In this document: positions 7,761 to 16,411 of the stretch, piece by piece
Numbering within the stretch: the first letter of the stretch is position 1
How the letters are laid out: the number at the start of each line of letters is the position of its first letter
Origin: Planctomycetaceae bacterium
GTDB taxonomy: Bacteria; Planctomycetota; Planctomycetia; Planctomycetales; Planctomycetaceae
Assembly: GCA_041398785.1 (NCBI GenBank)
Contig: JAWKUA010000038.1
Span: forward strand, 1-40,123
DNA length: 40,123 nt
Direction of reading: 5' to 3'
Notes under the pieces: generated by a model
What the model was told of the DNA's origin: nothing
What the model saw: the letters and a program-made list of their open reading frames with translations, nothing else
Database searches by the model: none
Made by a program: the position numbers and the translations under genes

Positions 7761-8262
7761 TACACGGCGAACGAGCGCTTACCATGGTCAATACCTTTCA
7801 ATTGACAAGAACAGCCAGGCTTACCTGGCTGCTCAAATTACAAGAGAGGAGCGATGGCGGACGTCGCGAACAGTGAAAGACTTTGTGCCGTTGTGCCATT
7901 GTGGGAGCGCGCTGGTGATCGGGATGAGTGGCAGGACTGCTGCGGCAGACTCACGCCGAAACGCCCACGTGACACCACTCGCTGACATTCTGTCGTTTTG
8001 CGCTATCGTGGTGCGATTTGGCCAGCACAGCCCGGCTGTGATCCAGGCCAACCGGACGGCTACTGAATCATTCACCCTGCGACGCAGTGACGCAGTGCTC
8101 AAAGGAAGCCCACACTGGCGAACCGAGTCAGCTCAAGTGCCATTATGGCGCCATCGCAATCACAGTGGAAACCGCCAAAATGGCTGCAGCGAGTTCCGGA
8201 TGATCGTCGACGTATTTTTGCAACAACAACTGCTTCAATGACTTGCGACGCAACGATCGCAT
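7761..8262. other. no gene recognised
   Basis: An open frame (7756-8241, plus strand) covers most of this region, but it has no plausible ribosome binding site, no family resemblance and no domain-like composition. I see no gene here. The downstream edge carries the upstream region of the Hsp20 pair. Confidence 0.4.
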
Positions 8263-8278
8263 TGGCATGGAAGTTGTA
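8263..8278 (+). promoter_or_regulatory. candidate sigma54 promoter of the Hsp20 genes
   Basis: TGGCATGGAAGTTGTA differs from the sigma54 consensus TGGCACGNNNNTTGCA at two positions, with correct spacing between the -24 and -12 elements. The -12 GC is GT, which usually weakens such sites. It lies 93 bases upstream of the first Hsp20 start. No CIRCE repeat was seen. This is a motif match only. Confidence 0.3.
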
Positions 8279-8370
8279 GTGATACTGTCGCGACAGGCCA
8301 TGTTGGCGCCAATTTCCAACGACGCGTGCCTGCCACACTTTCCGTAACCACTTTCCAAAGGAGAACTGCC

Positions 8371-8820
8371 ATGCGATGTGAAGCAGCCGTGTTGCCTGCC
8401 GGGGATCCGTTTGCTGCCCTGCGGCGAGATTTCGAACGATGTGTCGGCCTTCCGACCGGCGAACGTTTCGGGGCGATGAGCATCACCGAATCCGAATCAA
8501 TGGTCCGCGTCGAAATCGACGTCCCCGGTGTTTCACTGCAGAACCTCGATCTGACGGTCCACGAAGGAAAGCTCAGCGTTGCGGGCCGCCGAAACGCGAC
8601 AGCACCGGAGGGTGCCAAAGTCCGTTACAGCGACCGCGGAACAAATGAGTTCCAACGGGTGCTGGCACTGGACGAATCCCTGGATCCTGACTCCGTGGAA
8701 GCGGCGATTGAGAACGGCGTGCTGTCCATTGAACTGAAACGCCGGGCAAAAGCGCAGCCGCAGCGGATCGAAATCCGAACCGTTGAAGCAAACCGTCCTG
8801 ATTCCGAAGCCACGAACTGA
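8371..8820 (+). CDS. Hsp20/alpha-crystallin small heat-shock protein 1
   Basis: This 149-residue ATP-independent holdase binds unfolding proteins in the cytoplasm. The alpha-crystallin domain runs from about residue 33 (MSITESESMVRVEIDVPGV) to about 130, with the typical LTVHEGKLSVAGRR and AAIENGVLSIELKRR strands. The C-terminal RIEIR provides the I-x-I motif that docks into neighbouring subunits. The N-terminus has PFAALRRDFER, typical of the bacterial class A group. The ATG at 8371 is chosen because AAAGGAG lies eight bases upstream. An in-frame ATG at 8326 has no such site. A second Hsp20 gene follows after 71 bases, presumably in the same transcript. Confidence 0.95.
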   Translation: MRCEAAVLPAGDPFAALRRDFERCVGLPTGERFGAMSITESESMVRVEIDVPGVSLQNLDLTVHEGKLSVAGRRNATAPEGAKVRYSDRGTNEFQRVLALDESLDPDSVEAAIENGVLSIELKRRAKAQPQRIEIRTVEANRPDSEATN

Positions 8821-8891
8821 TGCTGCTTGAAAGCAGGGTTCGCCCAGGGGACAATTTCATTTGCGACACAAACACTGAAGGAGATTTCTCG

Positions 8892-9338
8892 ATGAAAACC
8901 GGTTCCACAATCCCACGCTTCTCACTTTTCGATGAACTCGACCGCGGCCTGAACCGCTTCGTGAATGAAGTGCTGGTTCCGGAAGGTTCCAATCGCCGAC
9001 AACCTGCCATCAGCGTCTATGAATACGCTGACAGGTTCCTGGTGGAATGCGATGTTCCCGGCGTCCGTCTGGAAGACATTGACGTCCAGCTGAAAGACGG
9101 CGTCCTGGAAATCAGCGGCGAACGCAAGAGCCGCGAAGAAAGCAGCGGCGTCAAGACCACGATGAACGAACGGCGGTTCTCCGCATTCGGTCGAAAGCTG
9201 CAGTTGGGCAAGGATGTTGACGTCAATGGAGTCGATGCAGAACTGGAAAACGGCGTCCTGCGAGTCACCATTCCGAAAGCCGAATCCGTGATGCCGCGTC
9301 AGATTCAGATCCGCAAGGTCGAGAATCCGACCGCGTAG
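8892..9338 (+). CDS. Hsp20/alpha-crystallin small heat-shock protein 2
   Basis: This second small heat-shock protein of 148 residues shares the fold but is clearly diverged from its neighbour: PAISVYEYADRFLVECDVPGV, KDGVLEISGERK, ELENGVLRVTIPK, and the C-terminal QIQIRKV with the I-x-I motif. The N-terminal FDELDRGLNRFVNEVL is the amphipathic segment that supports oligomer assembly. The ATG at 8892 has GAAGGAG eight bases upstream. Paired Hsp20 genes often form mixed oligomers; whether these two do is not visible. A strong terminator follows 48 bases after the stop, closing the transcript. Confidence 0.95.
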   Translation: MKTGSTIPRFSLFDELDRGLNRFVNEVLVPEGSNRRQPAISVYEYADRFLVECDVPGVRLEDIDVQLKDGVLEISGERKSREESSGVKTTMNERRFSAFGRKLQLGKDVDVNGVDAELENGVLRVTIPKAESVMPRQIQIRKVENPTA

Positions 9339-9386
9339 CCGCAGTCGGACTGCCGACCTGCGGATACGAACCTTGTTCAACTCACA

Positions 9387-9418
9387 GCCCGGCCGCTCAC
9401 ATTGCGGCCGGGCTTTTT
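9387..9418 (+). terminator. Rho-independent terminator of the Hsp20 pair
   Basis: GCCCGGCCGC (9387-9396) pairs perfectly with GCGGCCGGGC (9404-9413) across the loop TCACATT, followed by TTTTT. The convergent SUMF1 gene ends at 9450, on the other side. Confidence 0.9.
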
Positions 9419-9449
9419 GCTGCGCGCCGAATTCCTGCTGCGCCGCGGT

Positions 9450-10625
9450 TCACCCGGCCGAGTGCGCAGGGATGCATGACTCGCAACGGAACGCCTTGCC
9501 AGCGTGCGACAGGGTCGTGCGACGGGAAAGGCCGGCGCCATCGATCTGCGTATGGGTGTCACGCGAAGGAATTTCCAGAATGACACGAAAGCCAATGTAG
9601 TTCGTGCGCTCCGAACGGCGAAAGCCGTGACGCACGGCAGACCGCACGAGCTGTGAACTCAAGCAATACCAACTGCCTCCGCGAGCCACACGAACGTCTC
9701 CCGGTCCCGTTGTCACCGGATCCACGATGGCAGCTGACGGATACTCGGCCATCGAGTCGCGGCACCATTCAAAGACATTGCCGTGCATGTCGTACAGGCT
9801 CCACGCGTTTGGCAGTTTCTCTCCGACCGGATGTGGACGCTGAAGAGCATTGTCGTGAAACCAGGAGTAATCGCGCAGCACCACCGGATCGTTTCCGCAA
9901 CTGTAGGCGGTCGAAGTGCCCGCTCGACAGGCGTATTCCCATTCCGCTTCAGTCGGCAGCCGATAGCTGCGACCGGCTGCAAGTTCCTCCGGGAGATTCG
10001 AGAGTCGCTTACAAAACTCCACAGCGACGTCCCAGGACACCATCACGGCCGGATATCGTCCATCTGGCAGGGCCGGGGAATAGCTCTGCATCACGCGCTG
10101 GTACTGTTGCTGTGTGACAGCGAAAACCCCCAAACGAAACGCGTTTGAAAGTGTCACCGTGTGGGCCGATTCGCCATCCTGACGCAGCGGATCAGATTCC
10201 TCCGTGCCCATTCGAAACGTTCCTGCCGGGATCGGTGCGAACGCCATCCCGATGCTGTTGACTTCAACGGCGCCAATTGCCTGCTGTTCACTCGACAGCA
10301 GCAGCGTCGCGGGTTCCGGCAGAGCGGACTCCGCTTCTCGAGGCTGAACGCTGACACCCCGCGGCGCATCGCCGCACCCGGTGATCAGCCAGGGAAGAAC
10401 GAGCAATGCCGCGGAGGTTCGCCTCAGAAGGCCGGCGGCAGAAGCACGCAGTCTGGTGGCAGGGCGGGATCGTGTTACGGGACGAACGTCAATCGGGCAC
10501 ACGATGGATTCGCCGGCGAAAACGAATTCACTGGCGAAAGATGCTCGGTCGTCGGGATTGAACGCGACAAGTGACCTGACGCGAACGGTTCCGCCGCCTG
10601 GCTGCGGCGCATTGGTAGCCTGCAT
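9450..10625 (-). CDS. SUMF1/formylglycine-enzyme-domain lipoprotein
   Basis: The main part is an FGE-sulfatase domain: IGMAFAPIPAGTFRMGTEES, FRLGVFAVTQQQYQRVM, YPAVMVSWDVAVEFCKRLS, YRLPTEAEWEYACRAGTS, NAWSLYDMHGNVFEWCRD, RVARGGSWYC and TNYIGFRVILE. Members either convert a cysteine to formylglycine in sulfatases or act as binding modules; the paired active-site cysteines of true FGE are not clearly conserved, so enzyme activity is uncertain. A lipoprotein signal (ALLVLPWLITGC, Cys84) suggests export and membrane anchoring, but it lies unusually far from the ATG at 10625, which has AAAAGGA nine bases upstream. A GTG start at 10502 would give a 43-residue signal peptide but lacks a ribosome binding site. 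No sulfatase gene is adjacent. Confidence 0.85.
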   Translation of the reverse strand: MQATNAPQPGGGTVRVRSLVAFNPDDRASFASEFVFAGESIVCPIDVRPVTRSRPATRLRASAAGLLRRTSAALLVLPWLITGCGDAPRGVSVQPREAESALPEPATLLLSSEQQAIGAVEVNSIGMAFAPIPAGTFRMGTEESDPLRQDGESAHTVTLSNAFRLGVFAVTQQQYQRVMQSYSPALPDGRYPAVMVSWDVAVEFCKRLSNLPEELAAGRSYRLPTEAEWEYACRAGTSTAYSCGNDPVVLRDYSWFHDNALQRPHPVGEKLPNAWSLYDMHGNVFEWCRDSMAEYPSAAIVDPVTTGPGDVRVARGGSWYCLSSQLVRSAVRHGFRRSERTNYIGFRVILEIPSRDTHTQIDGAGLSRRTTLSHAGKAFRCESCIPAHSAG

Positions 10626-10941
10626 CAAAGAAAGTCCTTTTCCCTACTTTGCGCAATCACAAAGCAGTCGAGTCTTGCAGGCAGTCTGTAATGCAGGCAG
10701 TTGGATGGAACCGCCGACGCCGGGACAGGTGTCGCACATTCCAAAAAAATCCTGGCCAGCGGTGGCGATAAGCGTTTTCCAAAGAATGGAAGGCAAACTG
10801 CGGGAAGCCTTAGCCTGTGGCGACCGGACACCGCGTCCGGAACTCGCACACGTCCCCCCGGCAAGCCGAGTGGTTGCACGTGCTTCAGTGGTCGGTACGA
10901 TCCCGCGACACATTCTTCCCCAACCCGCCCGGCCGAAGTCC
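10626..10941. other. intergenic region between divergent genes, no element recognised
   Basis: This stretch separates the divergent SUMF1 and gltX genes and should hold both promoters. The frame of gltX is open through it, but it has no similarity to glutamyl-tRNA synthetases and is not part of the protein. I could not identify a convincing promoter or leader. Confidence 0.5.
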
Positions 10942-12519
10942 ATGAGCGTCAGAACGCGATTCGCACCCAGTCCCACCGGTTACATGCACATCGGCGGGAT
11001 GAGAACAGCTCTGTTCAACTGGCTTTGGGCGCGCCGACACGGCGGAACGTTCATCCTTCGAATCGACGACACCGACCAGCAGCGCAACGTCGATGAAGCG
11101 CTGGGGCCGATTCTGGAAGCGTTCCGCTGGCTGGGACTGAACTGGGACGAAGGACCGGAAGTCGGCGGAAGCTTTGGTCCGTACTTTCAGTCACAGCGGC
11201 GATCTCTGCACGATGCGGCACTGCAGCAGCTTCTGGATTCCGGCCGGGCGTACCGTGACTTTGAAACGGCCGAAGAAACCAGACTTCAGCGGGAAGCCGC
11301 CGAGCGTGACAAACGAGTCTATGTCAGCAGCCGAGTTTCTGCGGCCCTGACACCGGAAGAAGTTGATGCCCGACTGGCCGCCGGAGAGGCCTTCGTCGTC
11401 CGGCTGCTGGTCCCCCGTGAGCGGCGGCTGACGGTGAAGGATCTGGTCCGGGGTGATGTCGAGTTCGACTGCAGCCTGATGCCGGACCCGGTGATTGCGC
11501 GAGGTGACGGGTCGCCGCTGTATAACTTCGCCTCGGCCGTCGACGACGCTCAGATGCAGATTACGCATGTCATCCGAGCCGAAGAGCACCTTTCCAACAC
11601 GCCGGTTCAGGTGCTGATTCACGAAGCTCTTGGAAATGAACTGCCGCAGTTCGCTCATATTCCGTTTGTCGCGGCGCCGGCTTCGAAAAAGAAACTCAGC
11701 AAGCGAGACATCGGCAAATACCGCAATCAGGCGGAGTTTCGCAGGCTGTTTCAACTCGGCGACGAAGTCCTGACGCGGCTGGGGATCGACCCGACTCAGG
11801 ATTCCGTGTCTCCCGTGATGGTTGAGTATTACCGCGAAGTTGGCTTTCTTCCCGCAGGTGTTTTGAATGCACTGTCACGTCTGGGCTGGTCGCTCGACGA
11901 CGAAACGGAAATCCTGTCGCTGCAAACCGTGACCGAGAACTTCTCGCTGGATCGCGTCGTCAAGAGTCCGGCCGGACTGGATCCCGACAAGCTGATGAGC
12001 TACCAGGCTCACTGGATGGGACAGCTTTCTACCGAAGCAAAGGTGAACGGATGCGTGCCGTTTCTCGTAAAGGCGAAGCTGATCCCGGAATCCTGCGAAG
12101 AAGCCGTCCTGAGCCGTGTCCGGCGCGTGATCGAACTGACCGCTGACCGGTTAAGAGTGTTCGGTGACATCCTGAGCATGGATGAATTCTTCGTCGCCGA
12201 TGATGCCGTCGTCTTTGATGAAAAGAACTTTCAAAAGCGGCTTGTGCAGCCCACCGACGCCGTTGACCTGCTGAGAGAACTTCGCCGGCGGCTGGCGGAT
12301 GCCGGCGATTTCACTGCGGCATCGCTGCACGATCTGGTTCAGGCGTTTGTCGACGAACGCGGCATCAAATTCGGAGCCGTCGCCCCTGCGCTGCGGCTGG
12401 CCGTCACCGGAAAGATGCAGGGAGCGGATCTGTTTCCAACACTGGAACTGCTCGGCCGCGACTCGTGCCTGAAGCGCATAGATCGAGCCTTCGGAATCGC
12501 CGAAGCGGCAGGACGGTGA
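10942..12519 (+). CDS. gltX: glutamyl-tRNA synthetase
   Basis: This class I aminoacyl-tRNA synthetase charges tRNA-Glu with glutamate in the cytoplasm. Its 525 residues are in the normal range. The protein starts with RTRFAPSPTGYMHIGGMRTAL, containing the HIGH-like signature HIGG at 16-19. LRIDDTD follows, then the tRNA-acceptor binding part with SPLYNFASAVDDAQMQITHVIRAEEHLSNT. KLSKR at 251-255 replaces KMSKS. The C-terminal anticodon-binding domain is present. The ATG at 10942 starts exactly where homology begins, though the ribosome binding site is weak. The KxSKR form could mark a non-discriminating enzyme, but this cannot be decided from sequence. Confidence 0.95.
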   Translation: MSVRTRFAPSPTGYMHIGGMRTALFNWLWARRHGGTFILRIDDTDQQRNVDEALGPILEAFRWLGLNWDEGPEVGGSFGPYFQSQRRSLHDAALQQLLDSGRAYRDFETAEETRLQREAAERDKRVYVSSRVSAALTPEEVDARLAAGEAFVVRLLVPRERRLTVKDLVRGDVEFDCSLMPDPVIARGDGSPLYNFASAVDDAQMQITHVIRAEEHLSNTPVQVLIHEALGNELPQFAHIPFVAAPASKKKLSKRDIGKYRNQAEFRRLFQLGDEVLTRLGIDPTQDSVSPVMVEYYREVGFLPAGVLNALSRLGWSLDDETEILSLQTVTENFSLDRVVKSPAGLDPDKLMSYQAHWMGQLSTEAKVNGCVPFLVKAKLIPESCEEAVLSRVRRVIELTADRLRVFGDILSMDEFFVADDAVVFDEKNFQKRLVQPTDAVDLLRELRRRLADAGDFTAASLHDLVQAFVDERGIKFGAVAPALRLAVTGKMQGADLFPTLELLGRDSCLKRIDRAFGIAEAAGR

Positions 12520-12636
12520 TGCGTCCTGCGTCGCGGCCGGCTTCCGCCCGCCCCGATTTTTCTGATGTTATCACTCTGCTCGTCCGCTATAGTCCGCCGC
12601 GTTCTGCGTTTGTCGGCATCACAATCAGGAAGCATC

Positions 12637-13575
12637 ATGGCGACGGTTTTGGTAACGGGCGGAGCGGGATTTCTGGGAAGCCACCTGTGCGATCGGCTGA
12701 TCGACCGCGGCGACGAAGTCATCTGCCTCGACAATTTCTTTACGGGCAGCAAACGCAACATTCGGCACCTGATCGGCAACCCTCAGTTTGAACTCGTTCG
12801 CCACGACATCGTGCATCCGTTTTATCTGGAGGTTGACAGGATCTTCAATCTGGCCTGCCCCGCCTCCCCGGAGGCCTATCAATTCAATCCGATCAAGACC
12901 ATCAAGACATCAACCGTCGGCATGGTCAACGTCATGGGTCTGGCCAAGCGCTGCGGCGCCAGAGTGCTGCATGCGTCCACGTCTGAAGTCTACGGCGATC
13001 CTCAGGTCCATCCTCAGACGGAAGACTACTGGGGCCACGTGAACCCGATCGGTCCGCGAAGCTGTTATGACGAAGGCAAACGCATCGCGGAATCTCTGCT
13101 GATGAATTACCACCAGGCTCACGGGATTCAGATTCGGATCATCCGGATATTCAACACGTATGGACCGCGGATGGACCCCGGCGACGGCCGCGTGATTTCC
13201 AATTTCATCACTCAGGCCCTGCGCGGCGACGATATCACCGTGTACGGCGACGGCACTCAAACCCGGTCGTTTTGCTACTGCGACGATCTGATCGAAGGCA
13301 TGCTGCGACTAATGGATCAGGACGAACACACAGGTCCGGTGAACGTCGGCAACCCGGTGGAAAATACGATGCTGGAACTGGCCGAAGCTGTCATTTCCGC
13401 AACCGAAAGTTCTTCCAGGATCGTTCACATGCCGCTGCCCCAGGACGACCCGAAGCAGCGCTGCCCGGATATTTCCCGAGCCAGACAATACCTGAACTGG
13501 GAACCCAAAGTCGCGCTGAAGGAAGGACTGAGACAGACAATTGACTGGTACAGGATGCTGATCGATGCCAAATAG
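12637..13575 (+). CDS. uxs: UDP-glucuronate decarboxylase (UDP-xylose synthase)
   Basis: An extended short-chain dehydrogenase that converts UDP-glucuronate to UDP-xylose with bound NAD+. The Rossmann motif is TGGAGFLGSHL near residues 7-17. The family-specific LVRHDIVHPFYLEVDRIFNLACPASP and YQFNPIKTIKTS are present, followed by STSEVYGDP, the catalytic CYDEGKR (Tyr and Lys) and RIFNTYGPRM. At 312 residues it is complete. The ATG at 12637 is preceded by AGGA. It shares its substrate with the UDP-glucuronate 4-epimerase two genes downstream, suggesting a small nucleotide-sugar cluster for surface polysaccharide. The UDP-glucose dehydrogenase that would supply both is not in the window. Confidence 0.95.
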   Translation: MATVLVTGGAGFLGSHLCDRLIDRGDEVICLDNFFTGSKRNIRHLIGNPQFELVRHDIVHPFYLEVDRIFNLACPASPEAYQFNPIKTIKTSTVGMVNVMGLAKRCGARVLHASTSEVYGDPQVHPQTEDYWGHVNPIGPRSCYDEGKRIAESLLMNYHQAHGIQIRIIRIFNTYGPRMDPGDGRVISNFITQALRGDDITVYGDGTQTRSFCYCDDLIEGMLRLMDQDEHTGPVNVGNPVENTMLELAEAVISATESSSRIVHMPLPQDDPKQRCPDISRARQYLNWEPKVALKEGLRQTIDWYRMLIDAK

Positions 13576-13654
13576 GCTGCCAAACAGTCCCGTGTGCGGC
13601 CTCGCCGCAGCAATCTCCGGCGCGGTCGAGCCTGCCGGGCGAAGGATTCATTCG

Positions 13655-14035
13655 ATGCTGGATAGTGCCCTGTTTTTTGGAATGTCACGCATACTGTTGC
13701 TGTTCTTTTACGGCGCTGCCATCGTTTTTGTGATGCTCGTCCACTGTGATCGCCGCGGTGTGAAAACCCTGACTCTGACCGCCCTTACCGTAATGCTGCT
13801 GAATCTCGTTGTTGGATCTTTGATTCCGGTGTTCATTTCACGCCTGATACCTGCCGGGGCTGCGCAGTTCTATTTCGGCCTCTCTTCGCTGGGTGCGTCT
13901 GTTCTCTCTGTTCTGGCTGTCAGCCTGCTGCTCGCTGCGATTTTTCGGAAGGACGACAGGCAGGACGTCCAGCCGCGGTTTTCATCCTTTGACCAGGCCA
14001 GTGACCAGAACCCGTACGTTCCACCATCCAACTGA
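13655..14035 (+). CDS. small membrane protein of unknown function
   Basis: I do not recognise this 126-residue protein. It has three hydrophobic helices: about 7-28 (LFFGMSRILLLFFYGAAIVF), 37-58 (LTLTALTVMLLNLVVGSLIP) and 68-95 (the stretch with LSSLGASVLSVLAVSLLLAA). A charged, proline-containing tail ends in NPYVPPSN. The ATG at 13655 has GAAGGA eight bases upstream and directly precedes the first helix. The open frame begins at 13565, but that extension overlaps the uxs stop and is polar. It sits between two UDP-glucuronate enzymes, in the same direction. A role in the same pathway is possible but unsupported. Confidence 0.7.
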   Translation: MLDSALFFGMSRILLLFFYGAAIVFVMLVHCDRRGVKTLTLTALTVMLLNLVVGSLIPVFISRLIPAGAAQFYFGLSSLGASVLSVLAVSLLLAAIFRKDDRQDVQPRFSSFDQASDQNPYVPPSN

Positions 14036-14045
14036 ATCAAGACTC

Positions 14046-15053
14046 ATGGCTCGTATTCTTGTCACCGGTGCCGCCGGTTTTATTGGATTTCACACCGCCG
14101 GCCGGCTGCTTGACCGCGGCGATGAGGTTGTCGGGCTGGACAATGTCAACGACTACTACCGGCCGCAATTGAAGCTGGACCGATTGAAGCAACTGGAGGG
14201 CCGGGACGGATTTCAATTCCGGAAGCTCTCACTGGAAGACGGCGACGGCGTGGCGGATCTGTTCCGGGAATGCCGTTTCGACAGTGTGATTCACCTGGCG
14301 GCGCAGGCCGGTGTCCGCTATTCGCTGACACATCCTCACACGTACGTGAATTCCAATCTTGTTGGATTCATGAATATCCTGGAGGCCTGCCGACACAACC
14401 AAACGGGACATCTGACGTATGCCTCCAGCAGTTCCGTCTATGGTTCCAACAGGAAGATTCCCTTCAGCGTGGAAGATCGGGTCGACCATCCCATCAGCCT
14501 GTACGCCGCGTCCAAAAAGGCCAACGAACTGATGGCCCACACCTACAGCCATCTGTTTGGACTTCCCACAACCGGACTGCGGTTCTTTACGGTCTACGGC
14601 CCCTGGGGAAGGCCCGACATGGCGATGTGGCTGTTTACAGAAGCGATTCTGCAGGGGAAGCCGATCGATGTGTTCAACCACGGAAAGATGAAACGCGATT
14701 TCACGTTTGTGGACGACATTGTCGAAGGCGTCATTCGGGTAAACGACAACATCCCGACGCCAAACACCGATTTCGACCCGATGGATGATTCAGACACTGC
14801 GGCCCCGTACAAGGTCTACAACATCGGAAACAACCAGCCGGTTGAACTGATGACGATGATTGCAGTGCTGGAAGACTGTCTCGGCAGGAAAGCGGAAAAG
14901 AAGATGCTGCCGATGCAGCCCGGCGACGTACCGGAAACGTACGCGGATATCGACGCTCTGCAGCGTGACGTCGGATTTCGTCCGGCGACGCCGATCGAAA
15001 CCGGTATCCGCCGCTTCACGGACTGGTACAAGTCCTACCACGGAATCGAATAG
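14046..15053 (+). CDS. UDP-glucuronate 4-epimerase
   Basis: An NAD-dependent epimerase of the extended SDR family, 335 residues. TGAAGFIGFHTAGRLL is the nucleotide-binding motif, followed by VGLDNVNDYYRPQLK, which is typical of UDP-GlcA 4-epimerases and their bacterial Cap1J-like relatives. HLAAQAGVRYSL, SSSSVYG, the YAASK catalytic pair and RFFTVYGPWGRPDMA follow. It would convert UDP-glucuronate to UDP-galacturonate for polysaccharide synthesis. The ATG at 14046 lies ten bases after the stop of the membrane-protein gene, so the two are probably cotranscribed. The exchanger gene converges on it with only 13 bases between stop codons. Confidence 0.93.
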   Translation: MARILVTGAAGFIGFHTAGRLLDRGDEVVGLDNVNDYYRPQLKLDRLKQLEGRDGFQFRKLSLEDGDGVADLFRECRFDSVIHLAAQAGVRYSLTHPHTYVNSNLVGFMNILEACRHNQTGHLTYASSSSVYGSNRKIPFSVEDRVDHPISLYAASKKANELMAHTYSHLFGLPTTGLRFFTVYGPWGRPDMAMWLFTEAILQGKPIDVFNHGKMKRDFTFVDDIVEGVIRVNDNIPTPNTDFDPMDDSDTAAPYKVYNIGNNQPVELMTMIAVLEDCLGRKAEKKMLPMQPGDVPETYADIDALQRDVGFRPATPIETGIRRFTDWYKSYHGIE

Positions 15054-15066
15054 GACTCGTCGCGAT

Positions 15067-16338
15067 TCAGACTCCGATTCCCAGCGATCCGAACACGGCA
15101 TAGCCGATAAACACCAGGTACAGACCGCACAGGACGAATGCCTTGTTGCGAGTCAACTGTCGGCGGTGCCAGATGATGGCCAACGTGATTACGGTCAGCA
15201 CCACCAGCAGAATCCGCAGCCCCACCAGGCCGGCGATGGGTTTGCCGTCCTGAAGCATGCTGACCGGTTCCCAGCCCGTCAGGTACGAATTCACCAGCAG
15301 CGGAATCGACAGGCAGATACAAATGTCGAAGATGCTGGACCCGAACGCGTTCGACACGGCGCCGGAATCATCGCCGCGCATCGCGGAACCAATGGACATA
15401 AACGTGTCCGGAACCGATGACGCCGCCGCCGCCAGGATCACCGCGACAAAAAACGTCGGAACACCCAGAGACTGCGCGGCCTCCCGGGTTGCTTCGACCA
15501 GGAAATAGCAGGCGGCCGCCGCCACACAGGTGGAAACGACGATGATCAGCGCCGCGGAGACCCGATTCAGTGGAATGTCCCGATAACCGAAAAGAATGCC
15601 GGCGCTGTCCGGGGCGTCGTCGTCATTGTCCGTGACTTTCGGCGGATCCGATCCCGTTTGCTGCGACCTTTGAAACACCTTCGTGTCTCGATACAGATGG
15701 ACAATGTAGATGCCGTAGATCACGATAAACGCGATCGCCATCCACCACTGCATCTTGTCCTGAAACAGAAACAGAATCAGCACCATCTGGCAGACGACGA
15801 ACCACAGCCCGTCGCGAGCCAGCACTTCGTCTTCGACATCGATCGTGGGGCGCTGTGTGCGGTAGAACGAAATCACGATCGCGCAGAACGCGGGTATCAG
15901 AATCATGTTGTACACGGCGCTGCCGGCACAGGTGGCGATCGTAGCACCATAACCTTCGGCACCGGCTTCCAGAATCGCGGCAGTACTGTCTCCGGCCGCC
16001 GCAACGGCAACTGTCACGAAAAAAATCCCGCTGAACAGTTCCGGCATGGAACTCGCAATCGCGTCCAGCGTTGCCCCGCGGACGGAACCGGGCAGGCCGA
16101 AGGTCCTGCCCACCCATTGAGCAGCGTCGGCGAACGGATCACAGGCCTGCCAGATGACGACGGAGATCAGCACGACCTCCGACAGCAGATACAGCACGTG
16201 CCACGACAGAGCCGGCGAAAAGTGATTCAACGTCCAGAACGCTGCGGTGCCGGCCAGGGAGACTCCGGCCACCAGCGGCCCGAGAACTCCCGATCGCTCG
16301 CCATCCGGAGCCCCGCCGTCCGGCATGTTGTTATTCAT
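15067..16338 (-). CDS. sodium/calcium exchanger family membrane protein
   Basis: This inner-membrane cation antiporter of the CaCA superfamily has 423 residues. Two Na_Ca_ex repeats are visible: the first carries GATLDAIASSMPELFSG then GYGATIATCAGSAVYNMILIP; the second carries AAAASSVPDTFMSIGSAM then GAVSNAFGSSIFDICICLSIP. These alpha repeats line the ion path, and the acidic residues in SSMPE and SSVPD bind the cation. About ten to eleven membrane helices are expected, with an acidic loop (KVTDNDDDAPD) between the halves. The ion specificity cannot be told. The ATG at 16338 follows an in-frame GTG at 16341. Confidence 0.9.
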   Translation of the reverse strand: MNNNMPDGGAPDGERSGVLGPLVAGVSLAGTAAFWTLNHFSPALSWHVLYLLSEVVLISVVIWQACDPFADAAQWVGRTFGLPGSVRGATLDAIASSMPELFSGIFFVTVAVAAAGDSTAAILEAGAEGYGATIATCAGSAVYNMILIPAFCAIVISFYRTQRPTIDVEDEVLARDGLWFVVCQMVLILFLFQDKMQWWMAIAFIVIYGIYIVHLYRDTKVFQRSQQTGSDPPKVTDNDDDAPDSAGILFGYRDIPLNRVSAALIIVVSTCVAAAACYFLVEATREAAQSLGVPTFFVAVILAAAASSVPDTFMSIGSAMRGDDSGAVSNAFGSSIFDICICLSIPLLVNSYLTGWEPVSMLQDGKPIAGLVGLRILLVVLTVITLAIIWHRRQLTRNKAFVLCGLYLVFIGYAVFGSLGIGV

Positions 16339-16411
16339 CACAAGTCTTTATGGCAGTCGGCGACGTCAGACATCAGAACAGCTCAGTCGGACAGCGTCTG
16401 TCCTGGACGGC

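Noticed and set aside
7756..8241. 161-codon frame upstream of Hsp20
   Set aside because: No ribosome binding site, no homology and disordered composition.
10381..10941. N-terminal extension of glutamyl-tRNA synthetase
   Set aside because: The open frame overlaps the divergent SUMF1 gene, and the family begins at MSVRTRFAPSPTG.
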